DNA from: Frateuria_A sp035943815
GTDB lineage: Bacteria > Pseudomonadota > Gammaproteobacteria > Xanthomonadales > Rhodanobacteraceae
DNA length: 64,000 bases
Assembly (NCBI RefSeq): GCF_035943815.1
Contig: NZ_DASZBU010000015.1
Coordinates: 440,386-504,385, forward strand
Direction of reading: 5' to 3'
Below are positions 33,612-42,005 of this stretch, piece by piece. The position numbers and the translations under genes were made by a program. The notes under the pieces were generated by a model. The model made no database searches. It was not told the DNA's origin and saw only the letters and a list, made by a program, of their open reading frames with translations. Positions within the stretch are counted from its first letter, which is position 1, and every line of letters starts with the position of its first letter.

Positions 33612-34081
33612 GTCGCTTTGAGCATCGCTTCGTAGACAGCTTCCCGAAGCCCTTGGAAGCGGGTGTCCTCTACGTCTCGATGCGCTTCCGAACCGTGGCG
33701 CATTTATGCGCATGCGGCTGCGGAAATAAGGTCGTGACGCCTTTGTCACCTGCGGGCTGGTCGATGCGGTTCGACGGCGAGTCGGTCACTCTTGCGCCAT
33801 CGGTGGGCAATGGTCGCATCCCGTGCCGGTCGCATTATTTCATCGAGAAAAACCAAGTCGTCTGGTCTTACGCGATGACGGATGACCTTACAGCAGAATC
33901 ACAAGAGCGCGACGCCGCGGCCCGAGCACGTTATTACGGTATACAGCGCGGCGCGAACATTGTTCCGCGTACTGCGACCACGCCACGGCTCGCGCAGCCA
34001 GAAGCTACCTCGCTGCCCATACCTGCACCGCAACCTGGCCGCCTCACTTTGCGGGCTCGGATGCGAGCCTGGTTACGTTAG
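33599..34081 (+). CDS. DUF6527 Cys-rich protein of the ubiquitin-like operon
   Basis: A 160-residue protein. Cys37, Cys39 and Cys41 in LCACGCGNK, with Cys76 and His79 in IPCRSHYFI, form a likely zinc-binding site of the DUF6527 family, which is regularly found with multi-ubiquitin and ThiF genes. A role as an E3-like, adaptor or zinc ribbon effector is possible but unproven. The C-terminus (about 110-160) is a Pro/Arg-rich tail. It overlaps the previous gene by 13 nt. Confidence 0.8.
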   Translation: MPRLSRFEHRFVDSFPKPLEAGVLYVSMRFRTVAHLCACGCGNKVVTPLSPAGWSMRFDGESVTLAPSVGNGRIPCRSHYFIEKNQVVWSYAMTDDLTAESQERDAAARARYYGIQRGANIVPRTATTPRLAQPEATSLPIPAPQPGRLTLRARMRAWLR

Positions 34082-34301
34082 CCGGACAATAGTCACCGAC
34101 TTATCGCCCTGTGCTTGTTCGTCGTGCACGTATCTCGGGGGGAGGGAGAAAATTTTCCCCGATAGCCAGTTGACGACAAGCGGAATCAATCTCGGCACCG
34201 AGACGGCCGCTTTGGGTATTAGATTCAACCGATCGACGAAGACCGATTGAGGGGAGACGGGCGTGTCTGCTGATCGAAATGCAGCTGCTACAGGTATCCC
34301 T

Positions 34302-34502
34302 TTACGGCCTCTCTTTAATCGAGCTGCCTGAGCAGCGCCGGGCAGTCCAAGCACGAAACTGCGGGTGCTCGTCCAAGAAGTACAGAACGATGCTTTCGAC
34401 GATGTCGCTGACAGGCGCCTGCAACCCTTCCTCTTCTTTTAGATAAGTGCAATACAAATCCAAGGCTTGGCCGACCTTGGCGTCATTCAAATGCAATTTC
34501 AT
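34302..34502 (-). CDS. Small hypothetical RHH-like protein
   Basis: Sixty-six residues starting MKLHLNDAKVGQALDLYCTY. A short strand followed by two helices (VSDIVESIVLYFLDEHPQF) is compatible with a ribbon-helix-helix-like or small regulatory protein, but it is not typical. It lies in the gap behind the ubiquitin-like operon, in the opposite direction. The region 34082-34301 between the two is without a convincing gene. Confidence 0.45.
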   Translation of the reverse strand: MKLHLNDAKVGQALDLYCTYLKEEEGLQAPVSDIVESIVLYFLDEHPQFRAWTARRCSGSSIKERP

Positions 34503-34630
34503 TCCCGCTCCAAGTACACGACCAGTCGCTAACCGAGGGTCCCCATCTGTCCATACAGCGATTCCTAGGGCAATCGCCGGCAGCCCTTGGGGCTCAATTG
34601 GTAGCGGGTTTCAGCTGCCCCGCCCCAAGC

Positions 34631-34663
34631 ACCCCATTTTTGCGGACTCCGCAAAAATGGGGT
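34631..34663. repeat. Hairpin with GCGGAcTCCGC core, copy 1
   Basis: A 33-nt palindrome: ACCCCATTTTTGCGGA (34631-34646), a single C, and TCCGCAAAAATGGGGT (34648-34663). It ends at the stop of the RHH gene. The T/A runs inside make it a likely bidirectional terminator. The inner core TTTTTGCGGAcTCCGCAAAAA is repeated at 35230-35258. Confidence 0.7.
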
Positions 34664-35076
34664 CACTCCGCAACCGACCAGAGCGCCGCGAGCCCTTCGC
34701 CATTCTGCAGCGCGGAAGGTATGTCGCGCATGAGCTTGTGGTACCTCTCGCTTGCGGTTGCCGCCTGCGCATCGATGGCTTCCGAAGGAACCGGCGGCGT
34801 GTGTACGAGGTAGGAACGCACGAACCTGTCGAAGAATGCCATCAGCACGTGCACGTCATTGCGTACGAGGCTGATCTCCTTCCTAGTGCGGCTCAACGAC
34901 CCGGCGATTCGCGCCTCAAGGTGATCTTGCTCGTCCCTCCGCCGCTCTTCCTGTAGCCAGTCGCGCACGGCTTCGCGCACCGCGGCAGCACGCGTACCGC
35001 CACGTTCCACCAACAGGGCTTCTAGCTTCTGCAACATGCCGTCGTCGAGACGAACGCTGATTTGGGAGGTCGCCAT
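34663..35076 (-). CDS. Ribbon-helix-helix (CopG-type) protein with helical tail
   Basis: A protein of 137 residues. The N-terminus (ATSQISVRLDDGMLQKLEALLVERG) is a beta strand and two helices, the RHH DNA-binding fold; the rest is long helical (about 50-110) and may dimerise. Similar proteins are mobilisation or plasmid-type regulators, or antitoxins. ATG 35076 is preferred; a GTG at 35088 is in frame. The gene lies exactly between two copies of the GCGGAcTCCGC hairpin. Confidence 0.65.
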   Translation of the reverse strand: MATSQISVRLDDGMLQKLEALLVERGGTRAAAVREAVRDWLQEERRRDEQDHLEARIAGSLSRTRKEISLVRNDVHVLMAFFDRFVRSYLVHTPPVPSEAIDAQAATASERYHKLMRDIPSALQNGEGLAALWSVAE

Positions 35077-35229
35077 AGCGGGATTCACCTGAGATTCGAT
35101 GGTTGTATTTTTGGGATTCGTTGCATCTGAGCGACACCAACGGCTGCGCGACTGATCGCGCGAAAGTGAATCCCACTCCTTTATGTTCCACTACCTGAGC
35201 ATCCGGGTTGCCGCTACGGAATCGCCTGT

Positions 35230-35258
35230 GAGTTTTTTGCGGACTCCGCAAAAAACTC
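35230..35258. repeat. Hairpin with GCGGAcTCCGC core, copy 2
   Basis: A 29-nt palindrome: GAGTTTTTTGCGGA (35230-35243), a single C, and TCCGCAAAAAACTC (35245-35258). It shares its inner core with the copy at 34631-34663 but has different outer arms. It lies between the RHH gene and the PrtN-like gene. Confidence 0.7.
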
Positions 35259-35363
35259 CTGGCAATGGATAGGCTGCGCTCCCGTCGGGCAAGCGCCGAA
35301 TGGGAACCCGCAGCAAGCAGCCGCTGAAAAAAACATCGTGCTTCACGGGCGACGACTCCGGCA

Positions 35364-35627
35364 TCAAAGTGGACCGCCGGCCGCATTGATGCGGCGCCAG
35401 TCCGCTGCGGCTTGGGCCTTGCGCTCATCCAGGTATGCCGCAAGGCGCGTGGCATCCACCAGCCAAGGCGATTTCTGGCTCCCGACTCGAAATGCCGGCA
35501 CTGGCAGTGAGGCACGTCCAGCTCGCTTTGCCGCCTCTTCAGGAGTCATCCCGAAGAGCTGAGCGCAGCGGCCCAAGGGGATCTGAGCAGTTCCGTACTC
35601 AGCCATCAAAAGAAAGAGCGTATTCAC
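35364..35627 (-). CDS. PrtN-like pyocin-activator family protein
   Basis: Eighty-seven residues starting MNTLFLLMAEYGTAQIPLGR, then CAQLFGMTPEEAAKRAG and SPWLVDATRLAAYLDERKA. This is the PrtN family pattern: transcription activators that bind P-box repeats to switch on pyocin or prophage late genes. Here it sits in an integrated island without visible structural genes. It is one base away from the end of the next upstream gene (35629), so it belongs to the same transcript. Confidence 0.8.
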   Translation of the reverse strand: MNTLFLLMAEYGTAQIPLGRCAQLFGMTPEEAAKRAGRASLPVPAFRVGSQKSPWLVDATRLAAYLDERKAQAAADWRRINAAGGPL

Positions 35628-35628
35628 A

Positions 35629-36450
35629 CTACAAACCCCGCTTTTTCAGTTCCTTGACCGCTTTGGCACGTGCAGCATCGCTGCGCCGCTTCCTCTCGGG
35701 ATCGTTTTCTTCCGCAAGACGAATTGCTTTCAACTGCTCCCTTCTCTTTTCTTCAAGGCTTCGCTTTTGGGCGGCAGTCCTCTTCGCCGCCACCTCCAGG
35801 CCAAGGTGAGGAGAAAACGTACCGGCCGCAGCTCTCTCTCGCAGACTCTTCGCGAGCGCGAGAGGGCACGAACGCAGCCTGCCTTTCGCGACCATCCCTT
35901 CCACCTCGTCCGCAATGGCCTGTCCGAGAAGCTTGCCGCATGGCGCCAAGAGATCTTTCATGGCGATCGAGAGAAGCGGGTCTAGCGACTCCGGCAAGAC
36001 CAATCCCCCGTCTTCATTTCCCGGTTGTGGTGGTGGTGAAGATGATGGTTGTTGTGGTGGTTCTAGGGGTGCCATAGCGCTGACGTCCCCTCCCTGACAT
36101 CGCGTAGACGCCCCGTCAGTGACATCCTCGACATGGTCCGGGTGGCAGGCACTTGGGGAGGGTGACAATTTGTCGGGGTAGACCCGCAGGCTTAGCTGAT
36201 AGCCATTCGAGGTCTGGCGGCCGCTTTCCGGCCGGAACCGGCGCGTGACTTTTAGCAAGCCCAAATCCTCAAAGGTTCTGAGCGTCCGCTGCACGGTGCG
36301 CTCGGATACGTTGCACCGCTTGGCTACGTTCTTGACGCGTGGCCAGCAGTAGCCTTCCTCATCAGCGTTGTCCGCAAGGGACATGAGAACCAGCTTTGGT
36401 GCCGGCGGCAGAAACTGGCCCCATGCCCAATTGGTGGCGACGACGCTCAT
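35629..36450 (-). CDS. Winged-helix replication-initiator-like protein
   Basis: A 273-residue protein. Residues 1-85 form a winged helix (PPAPKLVLMSLADNADEEGYCWP ... RCNVSERTVQRTLRTFEDLGLL), the DnaD/HTH_36-type start of phage and plasmid replication proteins. A Pro/Ser-rich linker (about 110-150) leads to a helical, highly charged C-terminus (EEKRREQLKAIR ... AVKELKKRGL). It overlaps the upstream small HTH gene by ATGA. The likely role is replication or its regulation of the island. Confidence 0.7.
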   Translation of the reverse strand: MSVVATNWAWGQFLPPAPKLVLMSLADNADEEGYCWPRVKNVAKRCNVSERTVQRTLRTFEDLGLLKVTRRFRPESGRQTSNGYQLSLRVYPDKLSPSPSACHPDHVEDVTDGASTRCQGGDVSAMAPLEPPQQPSSSPPPQPGNEDGGLVLPESLDPLLSIAMKDLLAPCGKLLGQAIADEVEGMVAKGRLRSCPLALAKSLRERAAAGTFSPHLGLEVAAKRTAAQKRSLEEKRREQLKAIRLAEENDPERKRRSDAARAKAVKELKKRGL

Positions 36451-36668
36451 GCCCGCCCCCGATCAACTATCTCAGCCACTTGGTCAGCACGGAAGTACAC
36501 GCGCCGACCAAGCTTTACGCGAGCAGCCAAGAGCTGCTTGGAGAACTCCGAGTCCTGTCTCGACATCGAGTAACGCAGTCCGGTGATGCTCCGCTTAAGC
36601 AGCTCAGCGAGCTGCGGGTATGTCATCAGCTCACCAAACCGAGCAACCAACCTTTCACTAGTTTCCAT
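36447..36668 (-). CDS. AlpA/HTH_17-like small DNA-binding protein
   Basis: Seventy-three residues with a helix-turn-helix (LMTYPQLAELLKRSITGLRY) and a RRVYFRADQVAEIVDRGRA tail, the wing of the excisionase-type fold. It starts the minus-strand operon of four genes and could be the excisionase or control protein for the island integrase. The stop overlaps the start of the winged-helix gene. Confidence 0.65.
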   Translation of the reverse strand: METSERLVARFGELMTYPQLAELLKRSITGLRYSMSRQDSEFSKQLLAARVKLGRRVYFRADQVAEIVDRGRA

Positions 36669-37219
36669 GGCTCACCATTTACCCAACAAGGCCTAAGTTG
36701 GACGCAGATTGCCAAAGAAAAAAGGCGCCCCGCAAGGGGGCGCCATTCTAGTCCGATATACATATATCACTCTGATTTCTATATATCCACGTCGAGGGCC
36801 AATTTGTTACTGAGATTATTGGCTAACTGATTGATTTATAGATGTTTGTATTCTCATTAAATGGGAATTAAACGTAGGCAACAATAAAATATTGAGGCAT
36901 TAACTTCGCCTGATTATCTACTTCTATAAAGATCAGGCGCTCCTCCGTCTTATCTTGATCTACGACATAGCCAATAGCCGCACACTCGACCACAGCTCGC
37001 CCCAAGCCAATGGAGGTCGTGAGAGCGCATCCACTCCAGTGCAACCCACTGGCAGCGAACGATTTAAGCGCGCTGATAAGTTCCCGGTCGCCCTGGGATG
37101 GACGCTGGCCCTGACCGCCAGTTCGTACCTAAGACCTGCTCCCCGTATGTGTTCGAGAAAGCTACCGGTACGAGAACCCGTGCCCCAACGGCCACAGTTC
37201 CACATCCGCCACGCTCGGC
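36669..37219. promoter_or_regulatory. AT-rich regulatory gap
   Basis: This 551-nt gap has no convincing gene. The part 36745-36960 is strikingly AT-rich for this genome and could hold promoters for the four-gene minus-strand operon or be a horizontally acquired scar. A further stem, CGCCTGAT (36907-36914) and ATCAGGCG (36932-36939), lies in it. Part 36960-37219 is GC-rich again with no gene. Confidence 0.5.
36724..36744 (-). terminator. Terminator or attenuator upstream of the small HTH gene
   Basis: Stem GGCGCCCC and GGGGCGCC around gcaag; on the minus strand it is followed by a T run (AAAGAAAAAA on plus at 36714-36723). It sits between the AT-rich zone and the start of the 36447-36668 gene, so it could end hipBA transcripts or act as an attenuator. 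Confidence 0.6.
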
Positions 37220-38476
37220 TCACCGGTCCGGGTCGATGACAGCCTGCATCAGCGCAGTCTCGCTCAGGGGCGCACCCAGAGCGCGCGCGCGCTTCTCCCA
37301 GCCGCGCACTGCTGCGCGCACATGCTCGGCCACCGCGCCTACGGCCTTCTTGGAAAGGCGGTAGTAGTCGGCCGTGGCCAGCAGCAGGCTCGAATCTGGT
37401 GACGGGTCCCGGTCGTCGATCGCCAGCACGTGATGATCTTTGTCAGGGTTCGGGTTGACATCGAATGCCGGCGACAGTTGCCAACCATCGCCCGCCCGCA
37501 TGAACCCATGATTGCGCAGATGATCGTCGCGGTTGCCGATCAGAATGTTGAAGAGGACTCGCCGGAACAGCTGTTCAAGGTCCCGCCCAATCTGCGTGGA
37601 GGTGCCGCCGGTCTCAATGACCTGCACGAGATCTAAATAGCTGTGGCCCTCGCTCTCGGTGACGTCCAGCTGGGTCATGGCCGACGAGAACATGCGGCGC
37701 GAGCTCGGAGTGCGATCGAAGCGCCGCACTGCGTAGGTGTGACCACGGTCCGAGAACTGCATCAGCCGTGCCTCGGGCATGTCGATGCCCGCATCGAGTG
37801 AGAGCTGGTAGGTCAGAAACTCCCACAATCCCACGTCGAAGCGGTCATCGTTGGACGGGAACTTGGCGAGCCACAGCTGTCCAGCTTTGTCACGGAAACT
37901 GGCTTTTGGTCGGGCGCCGCCAAGTGAAGCGCCGGGCGCCACGATCTGCTTGATCCAGCGGACCATCTCGTCGGAGAGGTCGGCATCGCCGCGCTCCACT
38001 TGCGCGGCGATGCCTTCGAGCTGGCGCAGCTCGGTGATCGGTGGGGCGCTGAGCGTGCGGTCGTCCACGTAGCGCGCGGACTCTGGATCTACCAGACGCA
38101 GCGCTCCCATGCGGGACTCGTCATTGACGCCTACCAGGTATTCCCACGCGCGCAGGTTGCGCGGCTTACGCCCCTCTTCGCGCGCCTCGATCGTCTCGCG
38201 GCGGTCCATCAGGCGCTTGCCCCAGCGATCGGGGGAGCAATCCTGAAAAGCACCCGACAGTTCGTTGGCGCCAGCCCTCGCATACTGCTGACCAGCGCCG
38301 AAGTACAGCTCGTGATCCAGCGGGAACCCCGCTACCGGCCCGCCGCCGGCCAGCCAGCTGGGGGCGTACTCGAAGCTGATCGTCTCCCCCGTCCTACTTA
38401 CCGTCTTCGACAGGTGACCGACAAAGGCCGAGCCGCCGAGAAACTCGTCGTCGATCCAGACTTCCAGACGGTTCAC
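37220..38476 (-). CDS. HipA-type serine/threonine kinase toxin
   Basis: A 418-residue protein of the HipA family: GAFQDCSPDRWGKRL in the N-terminal subdomain, a kinase core with IGNRDDHLRNHGF (catalytic Asp loop) and SPAFDVNPNPD (metal-binding Asp). Full length and intact. HipA phosphorylates targets such as glutamyl-tRNA synthetase and causes dormancy. The start overlaps the upstream antitoxin gene by ATGA. It is the toxin of the type II pair with HipB. The exact substrate is unknown. Confidence 0.9.
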   Translation of the reverse strand: MNRLEVWIDDEFLGGSAFVGHLSKTVSRTGETISFEYAPSWLAGGGPVAGFPLDHELYFGAGQQYARAGANELSGAFQDCSPDRWGKRLMDRRETIEAREEGRKPRNLRAWEYLVGVNDESRMGALRLVDPESARYVDDRTLSAPPITELRQLEGIAAQVERGDADLSDEMVRWIKQIVAPGASLGGARPKASFRDKAGQLWLAKFPSNDDRFDVGLWEFLTYQLSLDAGIDMPEARLMQFSDRGHTYAVRRFDRTPSSRRMFSSAMTQLDVTESEGHSYLDLVQVIETGGTSTQIGRDLEQLFRRVLFNILIGNRDDHLRNHGFMRAGDGWQLSPAFDVNPNPDKDHHVLAIDDRDPSPDSSLLLATADYYRLSKKAVGAVAEHVRAAVRGWEKRARALGAPLSETALMQAVIDPDR

Positions 38477-38898
38477 AGCTTGGGCTTCCGCGGTCGTGGT
38501 GGCTTCGGCGGCGCTGGTGGTGTGGGGAGCAAGGTAGGCGCAGGCGGCGTTTGGGCAATGGGCGTCGGCCGCGGCGTTGGGGTGGTCCGCGTGCGGGGCG
38601 GGGCATTGGTGCGCCGGAGTGCGTTGTCCTGCAGCTCGCGACCGAGGGTGTCCTGCGCGGCAATCAGGTCGATGTCGCCGGCCAGACCGAGCACCGTCAG
38701 CGCTCGCAAAACGGTTGCCAGACTGGTCGACGGGTCGCCGTTCTCAAGCTTGGCGATGGTCGGGACGCTGACCCCCACGCGCTCCGCCATCACCTCCTGG
38801 GTCATCGAGCGGCGCATCCGGGCTGCGCGCAGGCGCTGGCTCAGCGCCTCGATCTGGCGCTGTACGCGGGGATGAGTTGGGGGAATTCGTTTCGCCAT
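38473..38898 (-). CDS. HipB-type antitoxin with a proline-rich tail
   Basis: A 141-residue protein. Residues 10-75 are a Cro/C1 helix-turn-helix (LRAARMRRSMTQEVMAERVG ... IAKLENGDPS). The C-terminal 45 residues are Pro/Thr/Arg/Lys-rich, a basic Pro-rich tail not typical of HipB. It binds the operator and neutralises HipA. The dyad at 38900-38945 directly upstream is a likely operator. The pair is coupled by ATGA. Confidence 0.85.
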   Translation of the reverse strand: MAKRIPPTHPRVQRQIEALSQRLRAARMRRSMTQEVMAERVGVSVPTIAKLENGDPSTSLATVLRALTVLGLAGDIDLIAAQDTLGRELQDNALRRTNAPPRTRTTPTPRPTPIAQTPPAPTLLPTPPAPPKPPRPRKPKL

Positions 38899-38899
38899 C

Positions 38900-38945
38900 C
38901 CAAATTAAATTACAGTTTTCGGCCGGAAACGCAAGTTAATTTTGG
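38900..38945. promoter_or_regulatory. AT-rich dyad upstream of hipB
   Basis: CCAAATTAA (38900-38908) and TTAATTTTGG (38936-38945) are inverted copies with one extra T, around a GGCCGG centre. They lie directly upstream of the hipB start (38898), a usual place for a HipB operator. The remaining stretch to 39385 has no clear gene. Confidence 0.45.
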
Positions 38946-39082
38946 ATTTCACGGCCTAAACGGTTCAGCTCGGGGGCTCTACCGCGCCCGGCCGCTGGGC
39001 GACGCACCTCTGCTCGATGCGGATTGGGTGGAAAACGACGTTCCGTAGCGGCGCCCCGGACAAGAGAATCGACTTGACTTCC

Positions 39083-39100
39083 GCTATCGGCCAAGAGCGG
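39083..39100. repeat. 18-nt repeat GCTATCGGCCAAGAGCGG, copy 2
   Basis: Identical to 22124-22141 and also in a non-coding gap (38946-39385), upstream of hipB. No function is known. Confidence 0.6.
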
Positions 39101-39385
39101 ACCCGTTGCGCGTCCGCTTGAGTGAGCGGCTCAGCTCGCCTAGGTGACCAAACTGGACTGCTCCGGGCGGGCAGCGTTGGCGATTGCATCGTGGCTACGG
39201 CGAGAGGCGTACGTTACCGACCAGAAGCGAGCACCGGCCGTGCGTGCAGCCTCGGGCGATCGAGCTTCAATTGAAACGACCGGTGGGCTCCTGCATGGTG
39301 CTCCCGATCGTAGAGGTTACAGCAGGTCGGCCACTCTCTGAGGCGCAGGCCTCATCTGAGCCACTTCGGAAGCGCCTGATTCAGC

Positions 39386-39601
39386 TCAATTGAACCAGGC
39401 TTCCTCGATGTCGTCTTTCACGACGTCATCAACCTCTTCAGTGGGTATGCTGCGGAGTCCGTTGATGCGGCCGTGGCGCATACCGAAGAAGACGCCGTTG
39501 CGCCGAAACGTGGCGGCCCAGGTGATCCGATCCGGGCTTGCATTGGCATAGATGCCTTCGTACGTATAGCCGTTAACGGTTTTGCCGGATAAGTTCACCA
39601 T
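39386..39601 (-). CDS. Small hypothetical protein
   Basis: Seventy-one residues starting MVNLSGKTVNGYTYEGIYAN. The sequence is a plausible small beta-rich protein (GYTYEGIYANASPDRITWAATFRRNGVFFG) with acidic C-terminus (EEVDDVVKDDIEEAWFN). GCAGG lies 5 nt upstream of the ATG. No family recognised. It is island cargo of unknown role. Confidence 0.5.
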   Translation of the reverse strand: MVNLSGKTVNGYTYEGIYANASPDRITWAATFRRNGVFFGMRHGRINGLRSIPTEEVDDVVKDDIEEAWFN

Positions 39602-39771
39602 GAAAGCCTGCCTCTGGAGTGGTGTTCGCGCCCCTCGTTGCATCTGGAGCCGTGGAGGATGTCCAGGCCGGATGCCATCGTGTCCTGGGCGGGGCAATGG
39701 CTAACCTTCGTCTTGCTGGGACCGTGTAGGCGCATCATCGTCCATACGATCGAACTCTTTTGCGTGGCGAT

Positions 39772-39966
39772 CTAATTCAGCTTGCTCGGTGCGGATGTTT
39801 CCACGCGCGGGTAGAAGGTGGGCGCAATGGGATGAGCCCATCGCCACCCGGCCGATCCATGATTCCGTAGCAGCCAGTGATCGCGCTCCATTTCCGCCTT
39901 TGGAGGAGCAAAGCTGAGCGTATGCGGAAAGAAGTACAGTGAGTTGGTTTGATTGAGGGCGTACAT
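39772..39966 (-). CDS. Small hypothetical protein
   Basis: Sixty-four residues starting MYALNQTNSLYFFPHTLSF. The ribosome binding site GAGGAAG is well placed 6 nt before the ATG. The sequence is aromatic-rich and has no known motif. The same stretch can also be read in another frame (39701-39988), which has no ribosome binding site. Moderately supported. Confidence 0.4.
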   Translation of the reverse strand: MYALNQTNSLYFFPHTLSFAPPKAEMERDHWLLRNHGSAGWRWAHPIAPTFYPRVETSAPSKLN

Positions 39967-40534
39967 GGCGACTTCCTCTATTCGACAATCTGGGCGAGGC
40001 GTTGCAGGAGAGCGACCTGCCGTTGGCGTGCGTCCATCCTCGTCATTGCTTGTCTGCCATCAAGTCCGCAACTCCGAACATGCTCTCGGTGCTGCTGTTC
40101 CGGCCTGAGATGCCGCTGGGCATTCGGGAGGCGGGCCGCGATTCTCGTATCCCGTGCACGCCGCCTCACTATCGTGGACCTCGGTCTGCTCGTGGTTGCC
40201 GTTCCCGGTGGCCACAAGGGATGAGCAGAACGAACCAAAGTAGGTCGGCTTGGACACGGCTGAGACTTTAGGAGGGATCAAGCCAGATGCCTGGCTGCCC
40301 CGTTCTCGCACGCCGCCGCGTCGTTCATCCACGATCCGCATCGCCCGATGACGGCGGCTGATTCGGTCGCGCACGGCGGGCGCTGGCACCAGGCCGATCT
40401 TTTGGCAAAGCTGGAGAAGAAACCTGCCGATCGAAGCATGGGCGTCGGCCAACGGGACTTGGTGGCTTTGCATGATGCGGCCCTCTGGCCGCGGCGCACG
40501 TAGCGCCAGGACACCCACAGTGCTCCTGTCGATG
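39967..40534. other. Stretch without a convincing gene
   Basis: About 570 nt. One minus-strand frame from ATG 40473 (MQSHQVPLADAHASIGRF ...) has AGAGGG before it and a plausible first 45 residues, but the rest is low quality and may be a decayed gene. Nothing else is supported here. Confidence 0.3.
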
Positions 40535-41770
40535 TTACGGTTTTGGTTGCATCAGGCTGGGCCTCGTTGGGCGCTCGGCCCTTACCTCCACTACGCGGCA
40601 GCCCTTCAGTCGCTCGGCGAATTCGACCAGTACGCGGATGCCGCTGCTTTCCGCGTCGGTGCACCAGCGCCGCAGATCCTGCGCCAACGGCGAAATGTCG
40701 CGCCGATTGCGCGCAGTCATGTCAGCCAATCGGTCGCGAAAATCGCACACCTCGGTCAGGTATCGCCGCGCATGTACCAGCGCCGCAAGTTCGGAGCGGG
40801 TCGAGGGGTCCAGCCAGCGCCCTCCATTGGCCAGCGCCCGTCGAAGCCGACGCACGCTGCGAGCGCCGAAGCGCTGTTGCGCAAGAATCGGTGCGATCAC
40901 GCTGGACGCGTAGTCATGCAGGATCCGCCCGTGCTGCACGCGCAACGCTCGTATCGTTTCCACGTCGGGTTCCTGGATGTGCGCGCGGTACCCGAGGGCG
41001 GGCGCAACCCGCCGCACCTTTGCCAGGCCAAACCAGCGCAGAAGACAGATCACCAGCCAGCCTCCATCGAATTCGAACCGGTGCTGCGAGAACTTGGCTG
41101 AAGCGGGAAACGCGTGATGGTTGTTGTGCAACTCCTCTCCGCCGACCAGCAGTCCCCACGGCACGAGGTTTGCGGACGTATCGGAGGTTTCGAAGTTGCG
41201 GTAGCCGCACCAATGCCCGAGGCCGTTGATCACCCCGGCCGCCCAGAATGGGATCCACACCATCTGCAATGCCCACAGCGCTACGCCGACCACGCCGAAC
41301 AGAGCGATGCTGACCGCTGCCAGCAGGGTCGGCCCCAGCCACGACCAGGGTTCATAAAGGTGGCATTCGATCCAGTCCGTCGGTGTGCCGGCTCCGAAGG
41401 TCGCCAGATCGTCCTTATTTGCTGCCGCCCTCTTGTACAGGTCGACCCCTCTCCATAACACGGTACCGATGCCAAAGACCTGCGGGCTATGCGGATCCTC
41501 GACGGTCTCGCAGCGAGCATGATGCTTGCGATGCACGGCAACCCATTGCCGCGTCACCATGCCGGTGGTCAACCAGCACCAGAAGCGGAAAAGGTGTGCG
41601 ATCACGGGATGGAACTGCACGCCACGATGGGCCTGGCTGCGGTGCAGATAGAGTGTCACCGCGACGATGGTCCCCTGTGTGGTGGCAAGGAAGTAGAGGA
41701 CCCACGCACTCCACGACGCCCCCGTCAGTCCGCGTGACGCCAAGGAAAGGAGATCCGACATCGTGCTCAC
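40535..41770 (-). CDS. Acyl-CoA/fatty acid desaturase, membrane-bound
   Basis: A 411-residue membrane enzyme. The three His boxes are visible: HRSQAHRG, HRKHHA and HNNHHAF, binding the di-iron centre that introduces a cis double bond into an acyl chain. TM segments are at about 17-40, 60-75, 160-200 (VSIALFGVVGVALWALQMVWI). It is a Delta9-type desaturase by layout. As island cargo it could adjust membrane fluidity. The C-terminal 110 residues are helical and not needed for the fold. Confidence 0.9.
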   Translation of the reverse strand: MSTMSDLLSLASRGLTGASWSAWVLYFLATTQGTIVAVTLYLHRSQAHRGVQFHPVIAHLFRFWCWLTTGMVTRQWVAVHRKHHARCETVEDPHSPQVFGIGTVLWRGVDLYKRAAANKDDLATFGAGTPTDWIECHLYEPWSWLGPTLLAAVSIALFGVVGVALWALQMVWIPFWAAGVINGLGHWCGYRNFETSDTSANLVPWGLLVGGEELHNNHHAFPASAKFSQHRFEFDGGWLVICLLRWFGLAKVRRVAPALGYRAHIQEPDVETIRALRVQHGRILHDYASSVIAPILAQQRFGARSVRRLRRALANGGRWLDPSTRSELAALVHARRYLTEVCDFRDRLADMTARNRRDISPLAQDLRRWCTDAESSGIRVLVEFAERLKGCRVVEVRAERPTRPSLMQPKP

Positions 41771-42005
41771 CCCAGCGGGATCATGCTAAAGCCGCTCCAT
41801 ATGTAGCGCGCGATGGCGAAGGCCGAGGCCAAGGACGCGTGAACTGGTTTTCCCTCGGCATCCACCTATGCCGTTCCAACATGACGAAGGACGCGACCGC
41901 GCAGGCAACCGCCAGCTTCCGCCCCGGCAGGTGAAGCCAGACCACGAAATGCACTGCGGCCGGCGACTTTGATGGACAGGTGAAATACCGAAAGGCATCA
42001 AATCC

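Noticed and set aside
34073..34354. A 93-residue minus-strand frame behind the DUF6527 gene
   Set aside because: No ribosome binding site, overlaps the ends of supported genes and has no recognisable composition; kept out of the feature list.
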